This document shows, piece by piece, positions 1 to 7,352 of a stretch of DNA of 64,000 bases. Both the position numbers and the translations under genes were made by a program. Each line of letters starts with the position of its first letter. The stretch's first letter is position 1. Below the pieces are notes generated by a model. The model was not told where the DNA came from. It did not search any database and saw only the letters and a list, made by a program, of their open reading frames with translations. Origin of the DNA: Micromonospora eburnea (GTDB taxonomy: Bacteria; Actinomycetota; Actinomycetes; Mycobacteriales; Micromonosporaceae); contig NZ_FMHY01000002.1 of NCBI RefSeq assembly GCF_900090225.1, positions 2,480,001 through 2,544,000 on the forward strand. Reading direction: 5' to 3'.

Positions 1-875
1 GTGGGCCGGGTGGCGGCGATCCGCTCCCCGAGGCGGCGGACCACCTCGACCGACAGGCCGCACTCGGCGGCGGCCCGCTCCACCGGCCACTCGTCGAGCC
101 GGGCCGTCAGCTCCGGCCAGCCGACGGTGTGCGCCGCCAGCCACTCCTCGTCGGCGGCACCGGCGTCGAGGACGTGCCGCATCAGCCCGAGCGCCAGCGC
201 GGCGTCGGTGCCGGGCAGCGGGGCGATGTGCTCGTCGCTGCGGGCGGCGGTGTCGGTGCGCAGCGGGTCGATCGTGACGAGGTACGCGCCGCGCTCCCGG
301 GCCTGCTGCACGAACGGCCACAGGTGCAGGTTGGTGGCGAGGGGGTTGGCGCCCCAGAGCACGATCAGCTTCGCGGCGACGATCGACTCCGGCTCGAACC
401 CGACCGAGCCGCCGTAGATCGAGCGTTGCGCGGCCCGGGCGGCGGCGGTGCAGATGGTGGTGTCCAGCCGCGACGCGCCCAGGTGGGCGAAGAGCCGTGG
501 GCCCATGCTCCAGCCCTGCACCAGCCCCATCGTGCCGGCGAAGTAGTAGGGCAGGACGGCCTCCGGACCGTCCCGGTCGATGCTCGCGCGCAGCCCGGCG
601 GCCACCCGGTCGATCGCCTCGGCCCAGCTCGCCGGCCGGTAGGAGAGCCGCCCGGCGCCCTTCGGGCCGGTGCGCACGTACGGCGTGGTCAGCCGGTCGG
701 GGCCGTTGACCGCGTCGAGGTATCGGTTGACCTTGCCGCAGAGCGCGCCCCGGGTGAACGGGTGGTCGCGGTCGCCCCGCAGGGCGACGGCCCGGCCGTC
801 CTCCACGGTGAGCTGCCACACGCAGGTGTCCGGGCAGTCCAGTGGGCAGGCGCCGGGGTGGGTGGTGCGGGCCAT
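1..875 (-). CDS. Molybdopterin oxidoreductase, [4Fe-4S]-binding (3' end outside window)
   Basis: The first 291 codons read without a stop and run off the left edge. The N-terminus begins MARTTHPGACPLDCPDTCVW and continues to GALCGK, giving the four-cysteine ladder that binds a [4Fe-4S] cluster in the MopB family (formate dehydrogenase/nitrate reductase type). Further on are the dinucleotide-binding stretches WGANPLATN and TIDPLRTDTA, and PGTDAALALG, typical of bis-MGD binding. There is no Tat signal before the ladder, so a cytoplasmic enzyme is likely. The substrate cannot be told from the visible half. The start is the ATG nearest the Cys ladder. A strong inverted repeat lies 46 bp upstream. 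Confidence 0.85.
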   Translation of the reverse strand, partial: MARTTHPGACPLDCPDTCVWQLTVEDGRAVALRGDRDHPFTRGALCGKVNRYLDAVNGPDRLTTPYVRTGPKGAGRLSYRPASWAEAIDRVAAGLRASIDRDGPEAVLPYYFAGTMGLVQGWSMGPRLFAHLGASRLDTTICTAAARAAQRSIYGGSVGFEPESIVAAKLIVLWGANPLATNLHLWPFVQQARERGAYLVTIDPLRTDTAARSDEHIAPLPGTDAALALGLMRHVLDAGAADEEWLAAHTVGWPELTARLDEWPVERAAAECGLSVEVVRRLGERIAATRP

Positions 876-920
876 GGGCGGAGCCTACCGACCCGCCGGG
901 TTGAAGGGGACTCTCGTGTT

Positions 921-969
921 GAGCGATATGACTCTCCGGCATATTTGCTGCCGCAGAGTCATGTCGCTC
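921..969. repeat. Imperfect palindrome, 15-bp arms
   Basis: The arms gagcgatatgactct (921-935) and agagtcatgtcgctc (955-969) are complementary with one mismatch. The loop has its own inner stem, cggca (937-941) with tgccg (949-953), so almost the whole 49 bp can fold. It lies just upstream of the molybdopterin oxidoreductase start. It is either an operator/attenuator for that gene or a copy of a dispersed intergenic palindrome. Confidence 0.7.
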
Positions 970-1026
970 TTCACAGGTGTCGCCTTCGGCGGGCGACACG
1001 CCGGAACGCGTGAGATGACGGCGTGC

Positions 1027-1206
1027 TCAGCCGGGCAACAGCCGGGGCAGGGCGCGCAGCGCGGTCCGTACCGTGTCCCCGTCGGTGCCGAGGCCGGCCC
1101 CGCTGAGCGCCAGCTCGTCTCGGCCCTGTTCCTGGCCGGTACGCCCCGGCTGGCCCGCGGCGGCCCTGGTCACCCGCTGGTCGCCGGTGTGGCGTACCCG
1201 GGACAT
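1027..1206 (-). CDS. Possible small protein, 59 aa
   Basis: A short reading frame beginning MSRVRHTGDQRVTRAAA and ending RTALRALPRLLPG has over 90 percent G/C at third positions, like real genes here. The high-GC3 frame continues upstream of the chosen ATG without another good start. There is no clear ribosome binding site and no family was recognised. It could be a real small gene, or the remnant of a longer one. It is the only coding signal seen in this roughly 530-bp gap. Confidence 0.3.
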   Translation of the reverse strand: MSRVRHTGDQRVTRAAAGQPGRTGQEQGRDELALSGAGLGTDGDTVRTALRALPRLLPG

Positions 1207-1289
1207 CCCGACGCCGGACGACCACCCGGCGGAGACCGACGCGGCGGTGGACGCTGTTTGCCCCTGACGGGCGCGGGTAACCGAGCACG

Positions 1290-1317
1290 GCTCCAGCTCG
1301 CTGCGCCGAGCTGGAGC
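1290..1317. terminator. Perfect 11-bp hairpin
   Basis: The arms 1290-1300 (gctccagctcg) and 1307-1317 (cgagctggagc) are perfectly complementary around a 6-nt loop. No T tract follows. It may be a GC-type terminator or an RNA structure before the DUF2267 gene. Confidence 0.4.
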
Positions 1318-1408
1318 CCCCGCGGCCCCAGGGCGTGCCGCGCGGCGACGGACGCGTCGAGCCGGAGTCGTCGAAGACCCGGCGCGGACGGCGACGACAG
1401 GAGGCGGC

Positions 1409-1801
1409 GTGCGCTTTCCCCGATTCGTCGAGGCGGTGTCCCGCCGCGCCGAGCTGCCCACCGGGCAGGCCGCGACAATCTCCCGCGCGGTGTTGCAGAC
1501 CCTCGCCGAGCGGGTGACCGCCAGCGAGGCGGACGACCTCGCCGCGCAGCTGCCGGACGAGCTGGGCGACTACCTGGCCGCCCCGACCGCCGGTGGCGCG
1601 ACCGGGGGAGGGGTTGCCTTCCTGCGCCGGGTGGCCGAGCGGGCCGCCGTCGACCCGGCGGTCGCCGAGGTCGGCACCCTGGCGGTGCTCGCCACGTTGC
1701 GTGAAGCGGTGACGGTCGGCGAGTTCCAGGACCTGGTGGCGCAGCTGCCGAAGGGATTCGACGCGATGGTCGATCCGATCCCACGCCACGACGACCGGTG
1801 A
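1409..1801 (+). CDS. DUF2267 domain protein
   Basis: A 130-residue protein beginning MRFPRFVEAVSRRAELP. It carries the helical DUF2267 pattern: an F..F...V..R....A...TRAVL.TLAERV..EA.DLAAQLP half, then a second similar half (FLRRVAERAAV...ATLREAVT..EF.DLVAQLP). The second half of DUF2267 proteins often reads as a tandem copy. The GTG start follows AGGAGG at 1399-1404. The biochemical role of the family is not established, but the genes often sit among general-stress genes. It is one of three DUF2267-type proteins in this window and is clearly related to the one at 17.5 kb. Confidence 0.85.
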   Translation: MRFPRFVEAVSRRAELPTGQAATISRAVLQTLAERVTASEADDLAAQLPDELGDYLAAPTAGGATGGGVAFLRRVAERAAVDPAVAEVGTLAVLATLREAVTVGEFQDLVAQLPKGFDAMVDPIPRHDDR

Positions 1802-1813
1802 TCGCTCCGAGTC

Positions 1814-1819
1814 TATTCT
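1814..1819 (+). promoter_or_regulatory. -10 element of a probably leaderless thioesterase transcript
   Basis: TATTCT lies 7 nt before the GTG start of the thioesterase gene and there is no Shine-Dalgarno sequence. This is the usual spacing from a -10 box to the transcription start, so transcription probably begins at the start codon. Confidence 0.5.
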
Positions 1820-1826
1820 CTCCAGT

Positions 1827-2564
1827 GTGAACTGGTTCGTCTCCGCCGGCAGCCGCCCCCCGGCGCCGGTGCGGTTGTTCTGCCTGCCCTACGCCGGTGG
1901 CGGCGCGAGCGTCTTCCGGCGCTGGCAGGAGGGGCTCGGCCCGGACGTCGAGGTGCTGCCGGTGCAGCTACCCGGCCGGGAGAACCGAATCACCGAGGAC
2001 CCCCACTTCGACGTCGCCGACGTGGCCGCCGCGATCGCCTCCCGCGCCGACCGCCCGTACGCGATCTACGGTCACTCGATGGGCGGCCGGGTCGGCTTCG
2101 AGGTGGTCCGGGAGCTGCGCCGGACGGGGGCGCTCCTGCCGCTGCGGCTGTACGTCGGCGCCGCCCGCGCCCCGCACGTTACCGCGGCCAGCTTCTTCGA
2201 CGGACTGTCCCGGGTGGACGACGCGGAGCTGCTGCGCCGCCTCGCCGACGGCGGCGGCCTGCCCGTCGAGGTGCTGGACTACCCCGATCTGGTGGAGCTG
2301 CTGTTGCCGCTGCTGCGGGCCGACTTCGGCCGGGTGGACGGCTACCGTTACCTGCCCGGCGAGCCGCTGCCAGTGCCGATCGTCGCGTTCAGCGGCGTAC
2401 GCGACCGGGCGGTCGCGCGTGAGCACAGCGCCGCCTGGGCCGAGCACACCGCCGCCGGGTTCACCCTGCGCGAGATCGACGGTGGGCACTTCTTCCTGCT
2501 CGACCAGCTCGCCGACCTGCTGGCCGCGATCCGCGCCGACCTGTCCGCCGCGGTGGCGCGGTGA
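1827..2564 (+). CDS. Type II thioesterase (alpha/beta hydrolase)
   Basis: A 245-residue TEII-type hydrolase. Near the N-terminus it has RLFCLPYAGGGASVFRRW, then the nucleophile elbow GHSMGG (residues ~84-89) and the catalytic histidine in DGGHFFLL near the C-terminus. TEII enzymes clear misprimed acyl groups from carrier proteins of NRPS/PKS assembly lines. No such assembly line is visible in the window, so it may serve a distant cluster or act as a free editing enzyme. It ends 4 bp from the convergent serpin-like gene. The length matches the family (240-260 aa). Confidence 0.88.
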   Translation: MNWFVSAGSRPPAPVRLFCLPYAGGGASVFRRWQEGLGPDVEVLPVQLPGRENRITEDPHFDVADVAAAIASRADRPYAIYGHSMGGRVGFEVVRELRRTGALLPLRLYVGAARAPHVTAASFFDGLSRVDDAELLRRLADGGGLPVEVLDYPDLVELLLPLLRADFGRVDGYRYLPGEPLPVPIVAFSGVRDRAVAREHSAAWAEHTAAGFTLREIDGGHFFLLDQLADLLAAIRADLSAAVAR

Positions 2565-2568
2565 GCGA

Positions 2569-3801
2569 TCACCACTGTCGGGGCGGGTCGGCGAGTTCGT
2601 CGTCGGGCAGCTCCTGGGGCTGTGCCACCCAGGCGGAGTAGACGGGCAGGCCGTGCCACGGGCCGCCGGCGCTGTCGGTGGCCACGGCCACCACCGCGTA
2701 CGGGTGGCCGAACCGCAGCTCCGCCACGCGTACGGTGCGCTCGGGCGGCAGCCCCGTGACCATGGCGAACGCGGTCACCGCGGCGGCCTCGAAGCCGTAC
2801 CGCCCGTAGCGGGCCACCGCCGACTGGACTGCGCCGAACCTCGGGGCCGCCGACCCGAGCAGCGTGCCGAGCGCCCGCGCGGCATCGTCGAAGCCGAACC
2901 CGGCCGGCGTCAGGTCGTGCCGGCTCTCCGCCGACCAGCACGGCAGCACCGCGCTGACCCGTTGCTCAGGAGTGAACGCGCGGACGGTCTCCTCGCGTAG
3001 CGTCCACAGTGGCGTGTCGCCCAACGGCAGATCGGACAGCGAGCGCTGGCGCGGCCCGATTCCGTCCGGGGCGGTGGCCGCGTCGGCCGCGACCTGCTGG
3101 GCGGCGGCGAGCACGTCCGCCGCCGGCACGTCCGCCGCGGCGGCCACCGAGACCACCAGCAGCCCGGCCTCCCCGTCGCCGGCCGCCGGCCGGGCCGGCG
3201 CGGCGTGCACCGCGACGTCACCGGCCCGCGCGGTGGACGCGATCCAGCACCGGTGCCCATGGCCGGGGGTACGCAGCACCCGCTCCAGCCGGCCCGCCCA
3301 GGCGCTGCCCGGCCCGAGCCGGTCGGCGGCTGCCACCTCGAACGGCTCCGCCCAGGACACCCGGGTGGCCAGCGCGCTGGCCAGGATCAGTAGGAGGTCC
3401 GGCGCGACGGTGATCGGGAACCGGTCGATCAGTCCGTCGGTGTGTTCCCGCGCCCACGTGTCCAGCGCCGCCTGGTCGGGCAGCGGGCCGGTCTGTGTCC
3501 GTTCCGGGAGGGTCGCCCGCCAGCCCGCCAGCCCCGCGAAGGGCTCCCGTTCCCAGAGGGCGGTGGCGGCGGCGACCAGCGGATGCGGCGCTGCCAGCAG
3601 CGCGTGGGCCGCCACGGCGGCGCTGTCCACGTCGGTGCCGAGCGCCTCCGTCAGGCGGGTGCGGGTGTCGCCGGTGGCGGCGGGGCCGGCGAGCGCGAGA
3701 AGCAGCCAGGCGCCGAGCGGGGAGGCCACGTGGTGGGCGTCCCCGGCGGCGCGGTGCAGGCGCTCGGCGTACTGGGCGAGGGGTTCGTGGAGACGATTCA
3801 C
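2569..3801 (-). CDS. Serpin-like protein
   Basis: A 410-residue protein of serpin length. The N-terminal stretch ASPLGAWLLLALAGPAATGD resembles the serpin 'FSPLSI..aLaml..GA.G.T' helix. Near the C-terminus, GFEAAAVTAFA resembles the hinge before the reactive-centre loop, and FGHPYAVVAVA followed by GLPVYSAWV resembles the final 'HPF.f.I....g.ilF.G.v..P' strands. There is no signal peptide, so it would act in the cytoplasm if it is an inhibitor. The similarity is read by eye from scattered motifs. The protease target cannot be predicted. It lies convergent to the thioesterase and downstream of the NUDIX gene on the same strand. Confidence 0.55.
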   Translation of the reverse strand: MNRLHEPLAQYAERLHRAAGDAHHVASPLGAWLLLALAGPAATGDTRTRLTEALGTDVDSAAVAAHALLAAPHPLVAAATALWEREPFAGLAGWRATLPERTQTGPLPDQAALDTWAREHTDGLIDRFPITVAPDLLLILASALATRVSWAEPFEVAAADRLGPGSAWAGRLERVLRTPGHGHRCWIASTARAGDVAVHAAPARPAAGDGEAGLLVVSVAAAADVPAADVLAAAQQVAADAATAPDGIGPRQRSLSDLPLGDTPLWTLREETVRAFTPEQRVSAVLPCWSAESRHDLTPAGFGFDDAARALGTLLGSAAPRFGAVQSAVARYGRYGFEAAAVTAFAMVTGLPPERTVRVAELRFGHPYAVVAVATDSAGGPWHGLPVYSAWVAQPQELPDDELADPPRQW

Positions 3802-3832
3802 CGCTCCACTGTGCCGGTTGCCGCCGGGAACG

Positions 3833-4351
3833 TCACGACCATAGCTCGAACGGCTCGTCGATCTCCTCGCCGGCCAGGAACGCCGGCAGCAGCTCGGGTA
3901 GCCGTCCCGGATAGCAGCGCGGTCGCTCGGCGATCACCTCGGCGACCGGCCACCAGCGGAACCCGAAGTAGTCCTCCACCTCGTAGTCGAGCCGGTGTGT
4001 CTCGTCCACGTCGGGTCCCCGCCCGGGCAGCCGGACCGGGACCACCACCTCGTCCTGCAGGTGGCGCGACTGGCGGTGGATGAAGCTGGCCCGCCGCCGC
4101 CAGGTCGGCGCCCCCACGTCGGCCGGTCCGACCAGGATGCCGGTCTCCTCGCGTAGCTCCCGCACCGCCGCGTCGAGGTACGTTTCCCCGGGGTCGAGCC
4201 CGCCGCCGGGCAGCTCCCACCAGGTGCCGAGGTGGGGGTGGTCCGGGTCGCGGGTGTGAAACAGCAGCAGCCGCTCGGCGGCGTCGAGCACCACCACCCG
4301 GACCGCTTGACGTTCGCGTATCGGCAGGTCGCGGGGCAACTCCGGGAACAT
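3833..4351 (-). CDS. NUDIX hydrolase
   Basis: A 172-residue protein with a complete Nudix box at about residues 49-71: GGLDPGE followed by seven residues and RELREETGI, matching GX5EX7REUXEEXGU. Such enzymes hydrolyse nucleoside diphosphates linked to another group and need Mg2+ bound by the box glutamates. The real start is the ATG preceded by GGAGGAAACG; longer upstream reading has no coding character. It is followed on the same strand by the serpin-like gene (31 bp). The substrate is unknown. Confidence 0.88.
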   Translation of the reverse strand: MFPELPRDLPIRERQAVRVVVLDAAERLLLFHTRDPDHPHLGTWWELPGGGLDPGETYLDAAVRELREETGILVGPADVGAPTWRRRASFIHRQSRHLQDEVVVPVRLPGRGPDVDETHRLDYEVEDYFGFRWWPVAEVIAERPRCYPGRLPELLPAFLAGEEIDEPFELWS

Positions 4352-4483
4352 CGTTTCCTCCGTGCTCGGTCCGGTCACCCGCGAGCGGGCGTCGACGAAG
4401 CGGGCCACCTCGGCCGGGAAAGGATACGGCCCCACCGGGTTTGGCCGCGATCCGGCGGGTATGTGCCGGCCCCGGCCGGAGGA

Positions 4484-4489
4484 TAGGCT
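4484..4489 (+). promoter_or_regulatory. -10 element before the PemK/MazF-type gene
   Basis: TAGGCT sits 7 nt before the GTG start. A GGAGG at 4478-4482 is too far (14 nt) for normal initiation and overlaps the promoter, so a leaderless transcript is the simpler reading. Confidence 0.45.
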
Positions 4490-4496
4490 GCCGGCC

Positions 4497-4991
4497 GTGG
4501 CAGGTCTGTTGAGGAGTGTGGCGTCCCGGTTCGGCCGGATCACCGGGGGCGTGGCCGCGCCCGCCCCTACCGCCGGGCCGATCCCGGCCCAGGTGGCCCG
4601 GCGCCGCCAGGTCGCCGCGCTGCAGCGGCGCGAGCTGTCGTACGCCCCGGAACTGGACGGGCAGGCCGACCCGGGGGAGATCGTCTGGACCTGGGTCCCG
4701 TACGAGGACGACCCCCGCCAGGGCAAGGACCGGCCGGTCCTGGTGGTCGGCCGGCAGAGCCGTACCCTGTTCGGGCTGATGCTCTCCAGCCAGAGCGACC
4801 GGGACGGCCAGCGGCACTGGCTCGCCCTCGGCCCGGGCGACTGGGACCGTGACCAGCGCCCCAGCTGGGTACGCCTCGACCGCGTGCTCACGATGCGTGA
4901 GGACGGCATCCGGCGCGAGGGCGCGGTGCTGGACCGGCCGCGGTTCGACCGGGTGGGCCAGGCGCTGCGCGCCGGCTACGGCTGGCGCTGA
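4497..4991 (+). CDS. PemK/MazF-family protein
   Basis: A 164-residue protein. The C-terminal two thirds match the MazF/PemK fold: GEIVWTWVPYEDDP, then GKDRPVLVVG, then a surface strand LMLSSQSD and a final WVRLDRVLTM. MazF proteins are sequence-specific mRNA endonucleases normally paired with an antitoxin. No antitoxin gene is visible next to it; the flanking genes are a divergent NUDIX hydrolase and an APH-type kinase. The 60-residue N-terminal extension is Ala/Arg/Pro-rich. It may therefore be a solitary, non-toxin family member of the type common in actinobacterial chromosomes. An ATG at 4461 is a less likely alternative start. Confidence 0.75.
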   Translation: MAGLLRSVASRFGRITGGVAAPAPTAGPIPAQVARRRQVAALQRRELSYAPELDGQADPGEIVWTWVPYEDDPRQGKDRPVLVVGRQSRTLFGLMLSSQSDRDGQRHWLALGPGDWDRDQRPSWVRLDRVLTMREDGIRREGAVLDRPRFDRVGQALRAGYGWR

Positions 4992-5002
4992 TCGGGCGGC
5001 CC

Positions 5003-6007
5003 ATGGACGATCAGCTCGCCGCCCGGGTCGCCGAGGATTTCGGCCTGGCCCTGATCACCGCCGTGCCCGTGGAGTTCGGCGCGGATCCCACCGCCGAGCT
5101 GTGGCGGGCCGGCACCGTCGACGGCCACGAGTACGCGGTCAAGCTCAGCGGCGGCGGCACCCCGGCCGGGCTCGTGGTGACCGCGGGGCTCGCCCGGCGG
5201 GGCGTACCGGGTGTCCCGGCGCCGGTGGCCACCCGGGACGGGCGGCTCAGCGCCGTTCACGACGGACGCCGGCTCACCGTGGTCCCGTGGATCTCCGGCG
5301 AGCGGGCCGCCGACGGCGGGATGCGCCCCGCCCACTGGCGTCGGTACGGTGCGCTCCTCGCCGCCGCGCACGCGGCGCCGCTGACCGACGAGCTGGCCGG
5401 GCTGCCCCGGGAGGACCACACCCACGCCGCGGTCGCGGCGGCGGTGCGGGAGACCGACGGGCGGCTGCGCGCGGTGGACGACTCGGCCGACCGGTGGACC
5501 CGGGAGGTGGCCGCGCACTGGCGGGCGGCCGCCGCCGACACGGCGCGGTTGCTGGACCGGGTCGACCGGCTCGGCGCGGAGCTGCGGGCCCGGCCGGCCG
5601 AGCTGGTGGTCTGCCACGGTGATCCGCACCTGGGCAATGTGCTGCTGAGCCCGGACGGGGAGGTCTGGCTGATCGACTGGGACGACGCGGTGCTCGCCCC
5701 GCGGGAACGTGACCTGATGTTCGTCCTCGGCGGCGGGCCGGCCTGGGCCTTCGACAGCCGGCTCGACGAGGCCGCCTTCCGGGCCGGCTACGGTCCGATG
5801 CGGCCGGACCCGGTCCGGCTCGCGTACCACCTCGGGGTTCGAACGCTCGACGACCTGTGGAGCTGGTCGGCGGAGGCGGCCGACCCGGGCCGATCCGAGG
5901 CCGACCGGGTCCGGGCCCTGCGGATCCTGGCGGGGCTGCTGTCGCCGTCGGGTCTGGTCAGCCTCGCCCGCGGCGCGCTGCACGACCTGGGCCGCTGGGA
6001 CGGCTGA
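5003..6007 (+). CDS. APH-family phosphotransferase
   Basis: A 334-residue kinase-fold protein. The Brenner motif CHGDPHLGNVLL supplies the catalytic Asp and Asn (about residues 210-221), followed by the metal-binding LIDWDDA. The ATP-site lysine is in EYAVKLSGG. The arrangement is closest to APH(9)/spectinomycin-phosphotransferase-like proteins, but most chromosomal members phosphorylate unknown small molecules. The ATG lies 11 bp after the PemK/MazF-type stop, so the two may be co-transcribed. Resistance function cannot be claimed from sequence. Confidence 0.82.
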   Translation: MDDQLAARVAEDFGLALITAVPVEFGADPTAELWRAGTVDGHEYAVKLSGGGTPAGLVVTAGLARRGVPGVPAPVATRDGRLSAVHDGRRLTVVPWISGERAADGGMRPAHWRRYGALLAAAHAAPLTDELAGLPREDHTHAAVAAAVRETDGRLRAVDDSADRWTREVAAHWRAAAADTARLLDRVDRLGAELRARPAELVVCHGDPHLGNVLLSPDGEVWLIDWDDAVLAPRERDLMFVLGGGPAWAFDSRLDEAAFRAGYGPMRPDPVRLAYHLGVRTLDDLWSWSAEAADPGRSEADRVRALRILAGLLSPSGLVSLARGALHDLGRWDG

Positions 6008-6026
6008 CCGCCCCGCCGTGGCGGTC
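6006..6026. terminator. Short hairpin at the end of the APH gene
   Basis: gaccgcc (6006-6012) pairs with ggcggtc (6020-6026) and overlaps the stop codon, between convergent genes. It has no T tract. Confidence 0.3.
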
Positions 6027-6058
6027 GGCTGCCGCCCTGACGACCGCGGCCCGGCCGC

Positions 6059-6709
6059 TCAGCACTCGGCGAGCTGCGGGGTGTCCACGAGCTGCCGGGG
6101 GCGCTGCGCCGCGCCGACGCTCTTCGCCTGGTACATCGCCGCGTCGGCCCGGCAGAGCGCGTCAGCCAGCTGCGTCGGGCAGTGCACCGGGGCGAGCCCG
6201 ACGGAGGCGGTCACCTGCACGGTGCGGGCGCCGAGCGGGATCGGCGCGGCGAGCGCCTCGCAGAGCCGACGGGTGGCGTGTTCGATCCACCGCCGGTCCA
6301 CCGTGGGGCTGGCCAGCAGCCCGGCGAACTCGTCCCCGCCGAGCCGGGCGACCAGGTTGTCCCCGGCGAAGGCGGACAGCCGCTGCGCCACGCTGACCAG
6401 CACCTGATCGCCGGCCGCGTGCCCGTAGCGGTCGTTGACCAGCTTGAAGTCGTCAAGGTCGAGCACGACCGCCACCAACGGCTTGCCGGCGGCGTCGGTC
6501 AGCAGCGTCGCGGCCAACCGGTAGAAGGCCCGCCGGTTCGGCAGCCCGGTGAGCGGGTCGTGGCTGGCCGCGTGCCGCTCGGCCACCAGCTCGGCCTGGA
6601 GCAGCTCGATCTCCGCCTCCGCCCGCAGCGCCCGGCGGCGCAGCTGCCAGGCGGAGACGAGGGCGCCGGCGGCGGAGATACCGGAGGCGACGGTCATCGG
6701 ATCCGGCAC
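6059..6709 (-). CDS. GGDEF-domain protein (putative diguanylate cyclase)
   Basis: A 216-residue protein. A short weakly hydrophobic N-terminus (VASGISAAGALVSAW) is followed by a charged helix and then the GGDEF domain: DPLTGLPNRRAF, VLDLDDFKLVND, the intact signature ARLGGDEFAGLL, and ASVGLAPV. An intact signature implies synthesis of c-di-GMP from two GTP. The inhibitory RxxD site upstream of the signature is absent. There is no recognisable sensor domain. I chose the GTG with AGGGAGG at the right distance; an ATG four codons later is possible. Confidence 0.85.
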   Translation of the reverse strand: MPDPMTVASGISAAGALVSAWQLRRRALRAEAEIELLQAELVAERHAASHDPLTGLPNRRAFYRLAATLLTDAAGKPLVAVVLDLDDFKLVNDRYGHAAGDQVLVSVAQRLSAFAGDNLVARLGGDEFAGLLASPTVDRRWIEHATRRLCEALAAPIPLGARTVQVTASVGLAPVHCPTQLADALCRADAAMYQAKSVGAAQRPRQLVDTPQLAEC

Positions 6710-6842
6710 GCGCCCTCCCTCACCGCGGCTGTCGGCCTCGCCGGGCGGCACCTGAACCGACCGGGCCAGACCGTGTTCTTCCTGGTCATAACCGGTAGCG
6801 GGGTGACCCTCAGTGAACGGATGGGTACGCCGCTTGTGCGCT

Positions 6843-6891
6843 ATCATGCTCGCTGTCCATTGCAGATGCAATAGCAGATGCACGTGCATCT
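6843..6891 (+). promoter_or_regulatory. Promoter and palindromic operator candidate for DUF397/XRE pair
   Basis: A TATCAT hexamer (6843-6848) is followed by a direct repeat gcagatgca (6862-6870 and 6874-6882) and a perfect 16-bp palindrome agatgcacgtgcatct (6876-6891). The cluster sits in the DUF397 upstream region, about 85 bp before the start codon. A dyad with half-site gatgca is what an XRE dimer would bind, so this may be the autoregulatory operator. No protein-binding data support this. Confidence 0.4.
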
Positions 6892-6974
6892 TCATCCTCA
6901 GTCGACAGAATCCCGTCGCCGTCTACCGCCCCTCCCCGCGGCACCGGCTGGCTCACCCCACGGAGGGACGCCCC

Positions 6975-7217
6975 ATGCAGCAGCCACAGAACGGCGTGCC
7001 GACCACTGAGCTGCCACCGGTGCGGTGGCAGAAGAGCCGACGCAGCAATCCGAGCGGCAACTGTGTCGAGCTGGCCGAGCTACCCGACGGCGCCGGCATC
7101 GCGGTACGCAACTCCCGGCATCCCGAGGGCCCGGCGCTGATCTACACCGTGGACGAGATCGCCGCGTTCGTGCTCGGCGCGCGCGACGGCGACTTCGACA
7201 ACCTGATCACCGGCTGA
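6975..7217 (+). CDS. DUF397 protein (Scr2-like)
   Basis: An 80-residue DUF397 protein with the family core VRWQKSRRSNPSGNCVELAE, then AVRNSRHPEGPALIYT and the closing EIAAFVLGARDGDFDNL. Such proteins are encoded next to XRE/DUF5753 regulators throughout Streptomyces and Micromonosporaceae. In S. coelicolor one pair (Scr1/Scr2) has been described as antitoxin-like regulator and DUF397 partner. A GGAGG lies 8 nt before the ATG. Here the XRE partner follows 135 bp downstream but is frameshifted. Confidence 0.88.
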   Translation: MQQPQNGVPTTELPPVRWQKSRRSNPSGNCVELAELPDGAGIAVRNSRHPEGPALIYTVDEIAAFVLGARDGDFDNLITG

Positions 7218-7352
7218 TCGCCGGCCCGTGCGGCGACGAAGTCGGCTCGGCCACCCGGAGGGGTTCACCTCACCGAGGGTCCATGGCATGCTTACACGTC
7301 GGCCGGGCTGGGGCGTCCGGTCGGGACAGTCGGCAGGTTGAAGGACGGCCAG

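Noticed and set aside
1827..2564. Part of an NRPS/PKS gene cluster
   Set aside because: The type II thioesterase is alone; no carrier, condensation, adenylation or ketosynthase domains are in the window.
4497..6007. MazF-type toxin with the APH-type gene as antitoxin
   Set aside because: The second gene encodes a complete kinase-fold phosphotransferase, not a small DNA-binding antitoxin, so no toxin-antitoxin pair can be claimed.
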